Source of the DNA: Cyanophora paradoxa
Taxonomy: Eukaryota > Glaucocystophyceae > Cyanophorales > Cyanophoraceae
NCBI GenBank assembly: GCA_004431415.1
Contig: QPMI01000097.1
Coordinates: 124,001-188,000 of the forward strand
Length of the DNA stretch: 64,000 bases
Reading direction: 5' to 3'
Part shown: one piece after another, positions 10,897-21,179 of the stretch
How the letters are laid out: the number at the start of each line of letters is the position of its first letter
How positions within the stretch are numbered: the stretch's first letter is position 1
The notes under the pieces: generated by a model
What the model saw: the letters and a program-made list of their open reading frames with translations, nothing else
The model's database searches: none
Told to the model about the DNA's origin: nothing
Translations under genes and position numbers: made by a program

Positions 10897-11807
10897 CCCC
10901 CGTCCCCCGGCCCAGCGCTCGAGGGGCCCCCGGAAGCCTTTCATGATCACCAGCTGCAGTGCCACGATGTGGTCCTGAAGTCGATATCCGGATGTACATG
11001 TGGCCGTCAAGTCCGACGGTCATGGCTCATGATCATGGTCACGAAGCGAGTGAGGCTCTAGATCTATGATCAGTCTAGATCTTCACTGAGTCAATTGCAA
11101 CGTCCGACGGTCTCAAGCATACACTCATGCCATGATGATCATTGAGGCCCGAGTTCCGAGCTCGTTCACAGGCTCAATGCCCTCAGCCGCTGAGCTAGGC
11201 CCGGTGGCTCGGTAGGCTCATCCGCTGAGCGGCTTGTGGCTGGCGAGTCGCGTCCGACGGTCGGACCGTCGGACCACGGTACCGGTCCGACGGTCCTTGC
11301 GAGCTTGCAGCTGCACTGCGGCAGCTGAAGCCTTGATTGAAGCCTCATGATCATGCCATGATGATCATTGATTGAAGATGATCATCATGCCATGATAAAG
11401 CCTGGCAGGGGGCCGGGCCTTGGCATGGCCCACTGGGCCAGTGGAAGCTTCGAATTGAAACGAGTTCCAAGAAGCTTTGAATCTAGATCTAGAAGAAGCC
11501 TTTGAAGCTTCAAATTGAAACGAGTTCCAAGCCTTGAAGTTGAAAAGCTCAAGGGTTCAGAGATTCAAAATTCTGGTGCAGGTCAAGAGGTTCAATAACT
11601 GGCAAGACTCAGCGACTCGGAGAGAGAGAAAGATCTGGAATGCAGATGTGCGGGGCATGGTTCACGATCGCGAGTTCCGCAAGCCTGGCAGCTGCAGCTG
11701 AGCTGCATGCGCAGGCCACGGGCGTCCAGCTCGACACCGCTCGCGAGACTCGAGTCTGAAGCCCTCAGGGCCTCGGGCCCCGGAGGGGAGCACGGCCGGC
11801 ACGCGAG
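10897..11807. other. Intergenic region rich in short repeats and palindromes
   Basis: About 900 bp between convergent genes, much less GC-rich than the genes. The word GTCCGACGGTC recurs at 11011, 11102, 11252 and 11285. It forms a perfect inverted repeat at 11252-11261/11265-11274. Many copies of TGATCAT and ATGATCAT occur between 11030 and 11400. A 29-bp direct repeat follows (listed separately). No gene seen. Confidence 0.6.
11443..11531. repeat. 29-bp direct repeat, two copies 60 nt apart
   Basis: A unit starting GAAGCTTC and ending GAGTTCCAAG occurs at about 11443-11471 and 11503-11531. The copies differ at one or two positions. It is a local duplication in AT-richer intergenic DNA. Confidence 0.65.
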
Positions 11808-12933
11808 CTACTCGACGGGAGCAGACTCCAGGCCCCTCCACAGGCAGCGCCCCAAAGGGGCGATGGGGTAGCCCCAGCGGCAGAGGGCGGGGAGGCGCGG
11901 GAGGGAGGCGGCGGCGGTGCGGACGGCGGCGGCGCGCTCGAGCGCCTCGGCCGCCCGCTTCGCCGCTGCGCTCTCCACGCGCGCCACCACCCGCCGCCCC
12001 GCCCCGCCCGCCTCCCCGCCCGCCGGCCCTGCAGCCGGGCGCTTCCCCTTGCGCCCTCCCCGCGCGCGCGCCTCGGGCGGGGCTGCCTCCTCGCGCGGCT
12101 CCGGGGCGCCCGGCGGGGCGGCCTCGGGCTCCGGGGGGAGGCGGGAACGGCGCGCCCCGGGGCGCCTCCGGCTCGCAGTCGAGGGCCCGCTGTCCTCCTC
12201 CCAGTGCGCAAGGCGCCGCGGCGCCGGCGGTGTCGCCAGCGCGCGCCGCGCCCCCGCCGCGCCCGGGCTCACCGCCAGGATCGCCCGCACGGGCCGCTTC
12301 CGCAGCAGCCCGTCGTCCACCACCGCCGCCGCCCGCCCCGCCGGGCGATCTCGCTCGCCACGCGCCCCACGCGGCCCCGCGGCCGGTGCCCCCCCTGCGC
12401 GGCGCCCGATCGATGTCAGGGCGGCGCCGGCGGGCGCGGGCAGCTGCAGGCGCACCGGGTGCGTCAGCGTCGACCTCCGGGGCGCGCGCATGCGAGGAAG
12501 TCGGCGGCTTCACGTCGTACAGGGGCGAGAGGTAGACCGGGCGGCGGCATTGCGATGCCGGCGCCGGAGGCGGCGGAGAGGAGGCCCCCGCGATCGGCTC
12601 CGCATCTGGGGCTCGCCGCCGCCGGCGCTGCAGCTCTCCAGCGAGTGGCGGCGACTCGTTGCTGCGCTTGCAGCCGGGCCGCGTCAGGTCCGTGTCCGCG
12701 TGCTCCGACTGGCGGGTGACGGCGGCGGCCGCTGCAGAGGAATTTGAAGTGCTGGCGCTCGGGGTCGGCGCGGGAGAGGGTCGGCTCTCCATCGTCCCGG
12801 GGCGACACGCTGCAATCGGGGTTGACCCGCCGGCGTCGCCCAGCGCGCCATCGACAGGAGAACTCCCGGTGCCCAGGTAGATTGGCCATGGGGTCACCGA
12901 GGAGCGCGCGCCCCGCGCCGGAGTGACCTCCAT
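11808..12933 (-). CDS. Hypothetical protein, basic, Ala/Pro/Arg-rich
   Basis: No family recognised. A plausible start is the Met at 12933 (MEVTPARGARSSVTPWPIYL). The first frame contains QCRRPVYLSPLYDVKPPTS near 12500. The frame then changes, probably at an intron between about 12370 and 12500, to one carrying VVDDGLLRKRPVRAILAV, LAHWEEDSGP and a C-terminal helix of the type RVVARVESAAAKRAAEALER. The end is LCRWGYPIAPLGRCLWRGL and a stop at 11808. The helical C-terminus with Trp and Cys looks like real protein, while the middle is low-complexity. Exon borders are uncertain, and the gene may extend upstream into the region at 12967-13455. Confidence 0.45.
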
Positions 12934-12966
12934 GTCTCCACTGGAATCTTCCGAGCAGATGCAAGT

Positions 12967-13455
12967 TTAGACAGCTGGCGAACAATTGCAAATGCAAGCT
13001 TCGGCACCAGCCAGGGTCATCTTCGAGGTCCCCGCGACCGCAGCCGGCGCCGCGGCCGGACGGATCAAAAGTTTCGAGGACGGAGACAGCAGGCACGACG
13101 CAGGGACCATGACTGCGTCATCGATATCCGAGCAGAGCTTCGATGAGCTCGAGCTTGCATCCAGCGGCGGCTCGTCTGCGATCAAATTCTGCGAAACATG
13201 CCAGGTCAGCTCGAAGGCGTTGAGCAGGCGAGCGGATGAACGCTTCATTAGCTAAACGACAACCTTCTGCGCATGTACGCGACGCACGTGCACCTGATCG
13301 TGGCCAGCGGGCGCGGGCTCGAAGAGCGCTTCAACCTGATGCGAGAACGAAGCTGCGATCCCAAGAGCGCCTTCTTTCTCTCGCTGATCACGCTCGATGG
13401 CCAAGCACACGCGCTCGACGGTCTCCGAGAGAAATTCGGCGACAACGAGCTCCAT
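12967..13455 (-). CDS. Possible small hypothetical gene or 5' exons of its neighbour
   Basis: Two frames in the same phase on the minus strand, separated by one TAG (13252-13254): a helical piece beginning MELVVAEFLSETVERVCLAI and a second with LLNAFELTWHVSQNLIADE followed by a Ser-rich acidic stretch. A 42-nt GT-AG intron ending in that TAG would join them in phase. Plus-strand frames overlap here (Met at 12986 and 13273), so the strand is not certain. No family recognised. Confidence 0.3.
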
Positions 13456-13598
13456 CGCCCTTGCTCGCGCTAAGACGTCACTACGCCGCCAGCGCTCTGC
13501 GCCAAATTAACTCTTTATGCGCTGCGAGGCGAGCTGGCAAGGTTCTTGCTTCTCAACTTCTCAAAAGTTGCGGGGTACCGCGTTGTGCACGAGCCTGG

Positions 13599-16567
13599 AT
13601 GGAGCTCGCGACGGAGCTCGCGCATCGGGCAAATGATCTCTTCCACAGGTACTACTCCGGCCTTCCGTTCAGTGCCATACTCGGCTCGGGTTACTTGCTG
13701 CTGCCGGATGTCGGCTTTGCGACCGGCCTCTACCTCCTGCATCTGCTGCCGCGCGCTCGAGTGAGCGCCCGGCGACTGGCGCTCACTGCGGCGGCGACGG
13801 CTCTGGTGACGGCGGCGCTCGTGCTGGCGGCGTCAGTGTGCGCGATGGACAGCGTCGGCGCGTACGTGGGGCAGTTCCGCGAGCAAACGATCGCACCCGT
13901 CGGCGGCGCGGGCCCGCCGCTGGATTCGGCCTCTGCGAAGAACATCGCCGTCTTCGCGCACATCAGCGACGTGCACGTGTCCGTCGAGAGGTCCCCGGGC
14001 CGCCCGCGGCGCGCGCGAGCTCCGCGCGCGCCGCCTCACGCGCGACGGACGGGGCATGCGCAGGTTCCCGCGTGCGCTCCATCCCCTGCCGCGGCGCGCG
14101 GGCGCCGGGGCAGGGCGGCGAGCTCGAGGGCGCGGCAGACACGGGCGCGGCGTTCCGGCGGCTGATGGGCGAGGTGCTGGGCGTCGTCAGGCCGCGCGCG
14201 GTGGTGGCCACGGGCGACCTCACCGACGCGAAACCCGATGGCTTCGTCGGCCGCCAGGTCGACCCGCCGGCGGCCCGGCGCGGGGCCCGCCTTGCTGATC
14301 ATGAGTGGCGGCGCAGAACGGGGAGGAGTGGGGGGAGTACCGCCGTGCCCTCGAGGAGGCCGGCTGGTGGCACCCCGACAAGTACCTCGTGCGCCGCCGC
14401 CGGCCGCCCCGCCCCACCCAGCCTCACTTGCCTAAATTGCCGCAGGACGTCCGCGGCAACCACGGTGCCCCGCCCCGCCCCCCCCCGCCCCGCCCCGCCA
14501 GGCGCGGGGCGAGCGGGGCGGGGCGCGGGGCAGACAACTTCAATGTGTCGGAGCCGTGCCGGAGCGGGGCGCATTTCGCGGCGGCGTCGGTGTCGGGGGC
14601 GCACGGGGCGTGCGCGGGGCGGGGCGCGGGGCGGCGGCACGCGGCGGTGACGTTCGGGGCGCCGGGCGGCCCCGCCGTCCGCTTCCTCGCCCTCGACCTC
14701 GCGTCCGCCGCCCCGGCCCCCGCCGCCCCCGGCCCGCCGGCGTGACCGCGCGGGGCAGGCCGGTGCCGGGGGGCCAGGTCCCCTGGAACTTCTTCGGGGC
14801 GGCGGACCGCGAGGCGCTGGACTTCCTCGAGCGCGAGGGGCCCCGCGGGGGCGCCGCCGCGCACACCTTCCTCGTCACCCACTACCCCCTCGCCACCGTG
14901 GACGCCCCGGGCCGCTCCTCCGCGGGGCGCACCCTCGCCGAGATCGTCGCCTCCCTGCCCGCCACGGGGCACCTCTTCGGCCACCTCCACCTCGAGCGCA
15001 AGATCGCCCGCCGCCGCGTCCGCCCGCCCCGCCTCCCCCCGCCCCCCCGGGCGAGGCGAGCGACGACGCCGGGGGCGGGCAGGGGGGCCTGCTCGAGCTC
15101 GGGGGCGCGGACCTGAAGACGAAGGGCCGCTTCCGCCTCCTCGTCCTCGACCACGACCTCTGCGCGCCGCCCCGCCCCCGCCCCCCGCCCCCGCCCCCCC
15201 CTGACCCGGCCCCGCCGCGCAGTCTCGCTGGCGGAGGCTGCGGTGCCGCTGGGGAAGCGGGGCGGCGGGGCGCGGGAGGAGGCGACGTGGCCGCTGGTGC
15301 GGTGACGCACCCGAAGGAGGCGGCGCTGCTGTCGGCGCGGGAGCCGCTCGGCCTCCTCGCCCGCTTCCGCCACCTCCGCGTCCTCGCCTACGCCCCCGAC
15401 GGCCTCGCCGCCGCCGCCGCCTCCGTCGGTGCCGCCCCGCCCCGCACAGCGCCGCCCCGCACGCCGCCGAGGGGAGGCGGGCAGACGGGGGCGCGCGCCT
15501 GCCGCTGGTGCCCGCGGAGGACGCCGCCGACGAGGGCCTCCCCCTGTGCGCCCGCCCCGCCGGCGCCGCGCCGCTTCGGGGGCCCACGGGGGGGGCCGCA
15601 GGCTGGTCGCCCCCTTCGACTTCTCGGCCCTCGCCCCGGGCCTCCACTCCGTCGAGGTCACCGTCACTGGTGCCCCCCCGAGGGCCGCCCCCTCCGCCCC
15701 GCCCCCGCCTTGCCGGTCGCGAGGGGCGGCCGGGGGCAGACAAAGGGAACCGGACGCGGCGGGTGGCGCACGCCTTCTCGGTGGACGGGACGGTGGCGCC
15801 CCTCACGCCCTCCTTCCCCAACTTCCTCCTCTCCACCAACGCAGTCCGCCCCCGCCCCGCCCCGCCCCGCCCCGCCCCGCCCCTCGCTCGCTCGCCGCAG
15901 CGGCCCGACGCCGCCGGCGCGGCAGGGCGCCTCTCCGGCCTGCTCTTCGCCGCCGCGCTGGCCGCCCCGCGCTGCTCCTCCTGCTCCCGCCGCTGCGGGG
16001 GGCCGCCCCGCGCCCCCCGGCGCTCGGGAGCGCGGCGGTGCTGGGGTACGGAGCCTACCTCGCGCTGGGCCCCCTCTTCGCGTCGGCCTCCCTCGCCGAG
16101 CGCCCGGGCTCGTCTTCGCGGCCGGCATGTTCTACCCCCCGAGGGCCGCCCCGCCCGCGCGCCCCGCTGCTCTGGCCCTGCGGCGCCCCGCGCCCCTCGC
16201 GTGGCCGGCCTCGCGCGCCGCGGACGTGGCGGCCGGCGAGGCGGTGGCGAGCGCCGACGGGACGCGCTACGCCCTCTCGTGGGCGTGCTTCTTCCTCGCG
16301 CCCCTCGCCGCCCTCGTCGCGGACGGGGCGGGGCGGCGGCCGGACGCGCTGCTGCGGGCGGGGGCGGCGGGGACGATGGCGGTGGGGGCCTTCAACCACA
16401 GCTACGGGCTCTCCCTCGCCTTCGGCGTGCGGGAGACGCTCCTCGAGTGCCCCGCCTGGCGCGCCACCCTGCTCGCCGCCGCCCTCGTCCTCCTCTCCCT
16501 GGGCCGCCCCCGCCGCCCCGCCCCCCCCCCCGCCGCCCCGCCCCCGCCCAAGCTCAAGGCCTCGTAG
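13599..16567 (+). CDS. TMEM62: TMEM62-like membrane metallophosphoesterase
   Basis: A calcineurin-type phosphoesterase domain facing the lumen or outside, followed by a beta-sandwich domain and several C-terminal membrane spans, as in animal TMEM62, whose substrate is unknown to me. The start is the Met at 13599, followed by one or two hydrophobic segments. Metal-binding motifs appear in order: HISDVH, VVATGDLTDAK, RGNHDNFNV and the GHLHLERK block. The catalytic GNHD is created by splicing a GT-AG intron of about 68 nt near 14476. Later blocks match TMEM62: VPWNFFGAAD, LLVLDHDL, PLVRVTHPK, GLHSVEVTVT, then hydrophobic segments such as YALSWACFFLAPLAALVA. Intron borders in the 15.1-16.1 kb part are not all resolved. 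The neighbour at its 3' side converges. Confidence 0.88.
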
Positions 16568-16758
16568 CCGCCTCAAGCTTCTCCTAGCTAATTTTCGAAA
16601 TGCGCGTTCCTCGAAGGGCAAAAAGTCTCTCCAAATATCGATGTCGGGTCGATATCCCCTCGCGACCCACATCGAAATCTCTCGAGCTCCGAATCGAATC
16701 GAATTGAAGTCTCGAGCCCTCGGAGGAGAGACTATACGTACTAATTATATCTAAGTCT

Positions 16759-16838
16759 CGAGCTCAAAAGACTCTCCAGTGAAAGTCTCAGCTCCCTGTA
16801 ATTAAATGAGACTTTCACTGGAGAGTCTTTTGAGCTCG
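16759..16838. repeat. Perfect 32-bp inverted repeat with 16-nt loop
   Basis: Positions 16759-16790 are the exact reverse complement of 16807-16838; the loop is 16791-16806. The arms are not low-complexity (they contain GACTCTCCAGTGAAAGTCTC on the left). Transcribed, this would form a long perfect hairpin. It lies between the TMEM62-like gene and COG7. Confidence 0.9.
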
Positions 16839-17105
16839 CACTCGAGAACGACCCGCGCTGCACAGGGGATCGCACCAGCGTGCGCGAAAATGCTGCGGAA
16901 GTGTTGAAGGCGCGTGCATTGCAATTGCCCATCATGGCCCATTGGCATCTTTCCCCGACGTGCGCTCTCGCAGGCGAACAACGTGGACGGGGAAGAGCTA
17001 GAGAGCGAGCTCTCGACGATCGATGTCATGTGTGCGAAAATGGACGACGAGGATCCCACGCAGGACGTTGAGGAAGCCCGCCGCAAGCGCGGCGATACGG
17101 CGTGA
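16811..17105 (+). CDS. Possible 3' exons of a small unrecognised gene
   Basis: Two plus-strand exons read like protein. One ends in VRENAAEVLK at 16909; the other runs 16974-17105 and reads NNVDGEELESELSTID, then an acidic stretch and EEARRKRGDTA before TGA. The 64-nt intron between them (16910-16973) has a GCGCGT donor and CAG acceptor, the same type as confirmed introns in NOL10. No in-frame ATG exists in the first exon, so a 5' exon is missing from the model. The first exon overlaps the right arm of the inverted repeat at 16759-16838. Product predicted helical and acidic; no family recognised. Confidence 0.35.
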
Positions 17106-17137
17106 GGAAGCCCGCCGCAAGCGCGGCGATACGGCGT
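17070..17137. repeat. Exact 34-bp tandem duplication
   Basis: Positions 17070-17103 are repeated without change at 17104-17137. The first copy encodes the last residues (EEARRKRGDTA) of the possible small gene; the second lies just past its stop codon. It looks recent because the copies are identical. Confidence 0.85.
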
Positions 17138-17339
17138 GAGTGAGCCAGCCCCCCCGTGCACGCGCCCGCGCCCGGTCGGTCCGGCCCATGTTCACGCGCG
17201 GGGCAGGCGCGAGTCGGCGAGGCCCGGCGAGATGCGGTGGATAGGATCGTTATCGTTCGCGTAGTTATTCGAGGCTGTAGAATGAGAAAGGGGAAGAAGG
17301 CCGGAGACTTTGAGAGGGAGCGCGGGGCGGTGCGGGGGG

Positions 17340-20300
17340 CTACTGCTTCCAGGGGATGGATCGGATGGCGGCGAGGGTGCGGGCGAGCTTGCGGTCGATG
17401 CTGGGGTCGTCCTCGACGGCGTCCAGGAACTCGTCGCGGCTGGCCCCGAGGAGGCGCTGCGCCGCCCGCAGCGGCGCCTCCACCGCCACGCCCAGCGCCG
17501 ACATTACATTCGACAGGTACCCTGCCGCCCCGTCAGCCGCGCGGCGCGCGCGGGGCGGGGCGCGGGCGGGCCGATGTCGGTGGCGAGCTGGCGGGAGCCG
17601 GTCGCCCCCAGGTTCGGGATCTGCAGGATCTGCTCCACGTACATCTGCCCCCGCCATGCGTCAGCCCCGACGGTTGTGCCAGGCCGCCGGGACGGAGGAG
17701 GGGGGGAGGCAGGGAGGCGCCTGTGCGGTGCCCTTGGCGACGGCGGCGATCCAGCCGGCGGCGAAGGCCCCCGCCGCCTCCTCGTCCTCCTCCTCGCCCT
17801 CGGGGGCGGGGGCGGCCGGGGAGGGGAAGTCCTCGAAGAGGGGCAGGGAGGCGTGGCCGGCCCCCCCGGCAGCGGCGGCGGCGGCGAAGGGCTCGAGCTG
17901 CTGGGGCAGCGTCAGCAGGTGCTCCCCCACCTGCGTCACGTACTCCAGCGGCGACAGGCTGAACACCGGCAGCATCAGCCCGCCTGCGCCCCCGGGCCCC
18001 GCCCCGCTCAGCGCCCCGCCCCGCAGGGGTCCCCGGGCGGCGGGGGCGGCGGGAGCGGACTCGGGGCGGGGGCCGGCTCGGAGGCCCAGACGGGGAGGGA
18101 GGGGATGGGGGCGAGCTTGAGGCGGACGGCGTGCGTGGCGGCGTCGTAGACGAGCGAGCGCAGCGCCGTGTAGAGCGCCTGCAGGTGGCCCTGCGCCGCC
18201 CCCACCACGTGCAGCCGCCCTGCCGCCCTCTCACGCCCCCGCGGGGTGGCGGCGGGGCGGGGCGGGGGGGCGGGGCACCCTCGTCGAGGCGGCGGAAGAG
18301 GGCCTTGACGCGGGCCAGGCGCTCCTTGTCGCCCCGCACGCGCAGCCCGTGCACCCCCGCCCCGCCCGCCCCACCAGCGCCTCCCGCTGCACCCGCCCCG
18401 CCCCTCAGCCCGCGCCGCGCCGCGCCGGGCGGGGCGGGCCGAGGGCGGGGGCGGGCCTGGGCGGCGATGGCGGCGCGGAAGGGGGCGTCGAGGGCGAGGA
18501 GGCGGACGATAAGGGAGCGCCCGGCCGCCTGCAGCTGCAGCGCCCCCTGGAAGTCGCTCCAGTCGTGCTGGAAGAGCGCCGCCGACGCCGGCGGCGCCCC
18601 GCGCGCCGACGCCGGCGCCACCGCCGACGCCGGCGCCGCCGGGCCCTTCTGCGAGCCCGGCGCCTGCGGGCCGCCGCCGGGGCGGAGGGCCCCGGGCTGG
18701 CCGCCCGCCTTCTTCTCCTCGGGGGCCTTGTCGGGGCCGCCGAGGCGGCAGATGCGGCGCACGGCGCGGACGATGCCGGTGAGGCGCTGCGCGTACGAGG
18801 CCAGCACGTCCTGCGCGCCCGTCAGGCTGGCCCCGGGGCGGGGGCGGGGGCGGGGGCGGGGCGCGCGTTGATGCCCTCGATCATCTGCTCCGCCTCCGCG
18901 CCACCCGTGAGCTCCACGCAGCGCTCCGGCGCGTGCTGCGCGGCGTCAGGCGGCGGCGGGCGGGGTGGGGGCGGTGGATTGGGCGGGTGCGGCGGGCCTG
19001 GAGGTGGTTGAGGAGGCGCCCGACGCTCTCCTCGAAGGAGCGCACGCACTCCGCCACCGTGTCCCCCTCCTGCGCCCCGCGGTGAGCGCCGCCAGCGGGG
19101 CCGGCGGGGCGGGAAAGGGGCGGGGGCGCCTGGGCGAGGTCGGCGAGGGCGCGGGAAAGGTGCTCGGCCTCGAGGGAGCGGTAGTCGCGCTGGTACGAGG
19201 CGAACGGCCGCATCGCCGCCGCCACCGCCCCGTTCGCCTGCCCCGCCTCCGCCCCCGCCCCCACCAGGATCTCCCGGCACGACCCCGCGAAGCCGGCGGC
19301 GAGCCCGTGCAGGTCGATCAGCGCCTCCAGCGCCGACGGCGCATCCGCCGCGCCCGCCCCCGCCATGGCCCGCAGCGCCTGCGCCGGCTCAGCGGGGCGG
19401 GGCGGGGCGGGGGCGGGGGCGGGCCTGGTCGATGCGCTCGGCGTGCTGCGGGCGATGGCCTGCAGCGCGTGCACGAGCAGCTGCGCCCCCGCCCCTCGCC
19501 CCCCGCAACGCCCCGGGGCGGGGCGGGGCGGGGCGGGGCGGGGCGGGCTTGCCTGGGGGAGGAAGTGCCTGCTCTCGGGGAAGACGCTGGCGCACCAGGC
19601 GGCCTCGCCGTTGACGAAGGCGAGGGTCTGGTCGTAGAAGGAGGCCAGCCAGCGCGCCAGCTGCTGGTGCGCCCGCTCCCCCGCCTGCACCCCGCTCCAC
19701 GCCCCCCACGACGCTGCCCGCCCCCTCCCGCCTCGGCGGCGCCCCGCGCGGGCGGCGAAGGCGGGCGGGGTCACCGGCGATGGCCTTCTGGCGGGCGGCG
19801 ACGTAGAGGTCGCCGATGAGGGCGCCCCGGCCCACCTTCTCCAGCACCTCCTTGTACATCCGCGCCCCGTCTGCCGCCCCGCCCCCCGCTCAGGCGCCGG
19901 CCCCGCGCGCGGCGCGCGGCGCGGGGGCGCGGGGCGGGGCGCGCCCTGGTTGCGGCTCTCGAGGGCGTCGACGAGCTTCTGACTCACGAGCGCCTCCAGC
20001 TTCTCCTGCATCTCCCCCGCCTGCCGCCCCGCCCGGCGTCGCGCCGGGACCGGCGGCCGGGGCGGCGACGGGGCGGCGGCGCGGGCGCACCCGGCGCTGG
20101 TACTGCTCAAACTCGGGGACGCCCTGGAGGGCCTTGACGCTGCGCTGCATGGCCCCGAGCGTCTCCGCGATCTGCCGGCGGCTCGTGCGGCGCGGCCGGG
20201 GCGGGGCGGGGTGTGGCGGGGCGGGGGCACGGAGGAGAGGTCGCCGGTGGCGAAGACGCGGTCCATCTCCTTGGCGAGCTTGGCGACGTTGTCCGCGTCG

Positions 20301-20853
20301 CCGAGCACCGACAGGCAGTTGTCCATCTTGTGCTTGATCGTGTCCACAGACGCTATCGCCGCCACGCACCCGCTCGTCTCCTGCTCGATCTGCCGCCGCC
20401 CCGCCTCTCGCCCCCGCGCCCGCGCAGCGAGCGGGGCGCGCACCTGCGTCAGGTTGGCGCTGATGTTCAGCGTCGTCGATTTGAGGCCCATCGCTTCGTT
20501 CCGGAGCCGCTCAAGCTCACGCATCGTCCTGGGGCGCGTCGGCTTCGGTGGCCGGCGAGCGGCCGGCCGGCGCACCGGGTCAGGCTGTGCATGGATTTCG
20601 TGCCTATCTCCTCTAAGCTTCGGTTCAGGTCTCCTGACAGGAACTGCAGCTTCTGCACCAGGGTCGCTACGTGCGTCTGCGCGAACTCGGTCAAGCGCGG
20701 CAGAGACGTGGCTGGCGAGCTCAGGTGCAGGCCCCGGCCGAGACGCGAGCGGCGCACGTCGAGGTTCTCCTCCGGCGCGCGTCCGCGCTTGAGTGCGTCG
20801 TTGACCCAGCGGAGGACGTCGAACGAGGCATCGCTGAACGCCTCTAGGTCCAT
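17340..20853 (-). CDS. COG7: Conserved oligomeric Golgi complex subunit 7
   Basis: A subunit of lobe B of the COG tethering complex, which handles retrograde vesicles at the Golgi. The start is the Met at 20853 and the stop is at 17340. Spliced fragments follow the COG7 order: FDVLRWVNDALK near the N-terminus, TLVQKLQFLSGDLNRSLEE, the coiled-coil IASVDTIKHKMDNCLSVLGD, AKLAKEMDRVFATGDLSSV, EFEQYQ, LEALVSQKLVDALESR, LDLYV-like helices, LASFYDQTLAFVNGEAAW, MRPFASYQRDYRSLEAEHLS, VAECVRSFEESVGRLL, QHDWSDFQGAL, LPVFSLSPLEYVTQVGEHLL, LPQQLEPFA, VEQILQIPNLGATGSRQLAT and YLSNVMSALG. At least a dozen short C/G-rich introns interrupt it; not every border is fixed. It is followed downstream on the same strand by no close gene. 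Confidence 0.92.
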
Positions 20854-21179
20854 CTCGAGGTCCCACGCTTCGAACCTCGAGTGGCGCTCGAGGTTCGGAC
20901 GGGCCGATGGCGCGCGATGATGCTGCGAACGAAGTGCAGATTGTACGGGGGGAAGACTGCGCGGCAGTTACCCCCGCACGCGCAGTTCTTTGCGCGGCTC
21001 CTGGCGTCCCGCCCAACCAGCCCGGCTGCTATAGCTAGCGCTAGCATGCGAGACACACGCTCGCCTATTTGGGGCAGCACCACAGCGACTGCACTGCGCG
21101 TGCGGCAGGAATCTCGTTTTGCCAGGCTGTAGCTAGCGCTGCTAAAAGCCCGACGGCGGCGGCGCGGCGCCGCGGCGCT
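20854..21179 (-). other. Short intergenic region upstream of COG7
   Basis: About 325 bp between the cyclophilin stop codon and the COG7 start on the same strand. It should hold the cyclophilin 3' end and the COG7 promoter. CTAGC words repeat near 21033-21050 and 21131. No gene seen. Confidence 0.5.
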
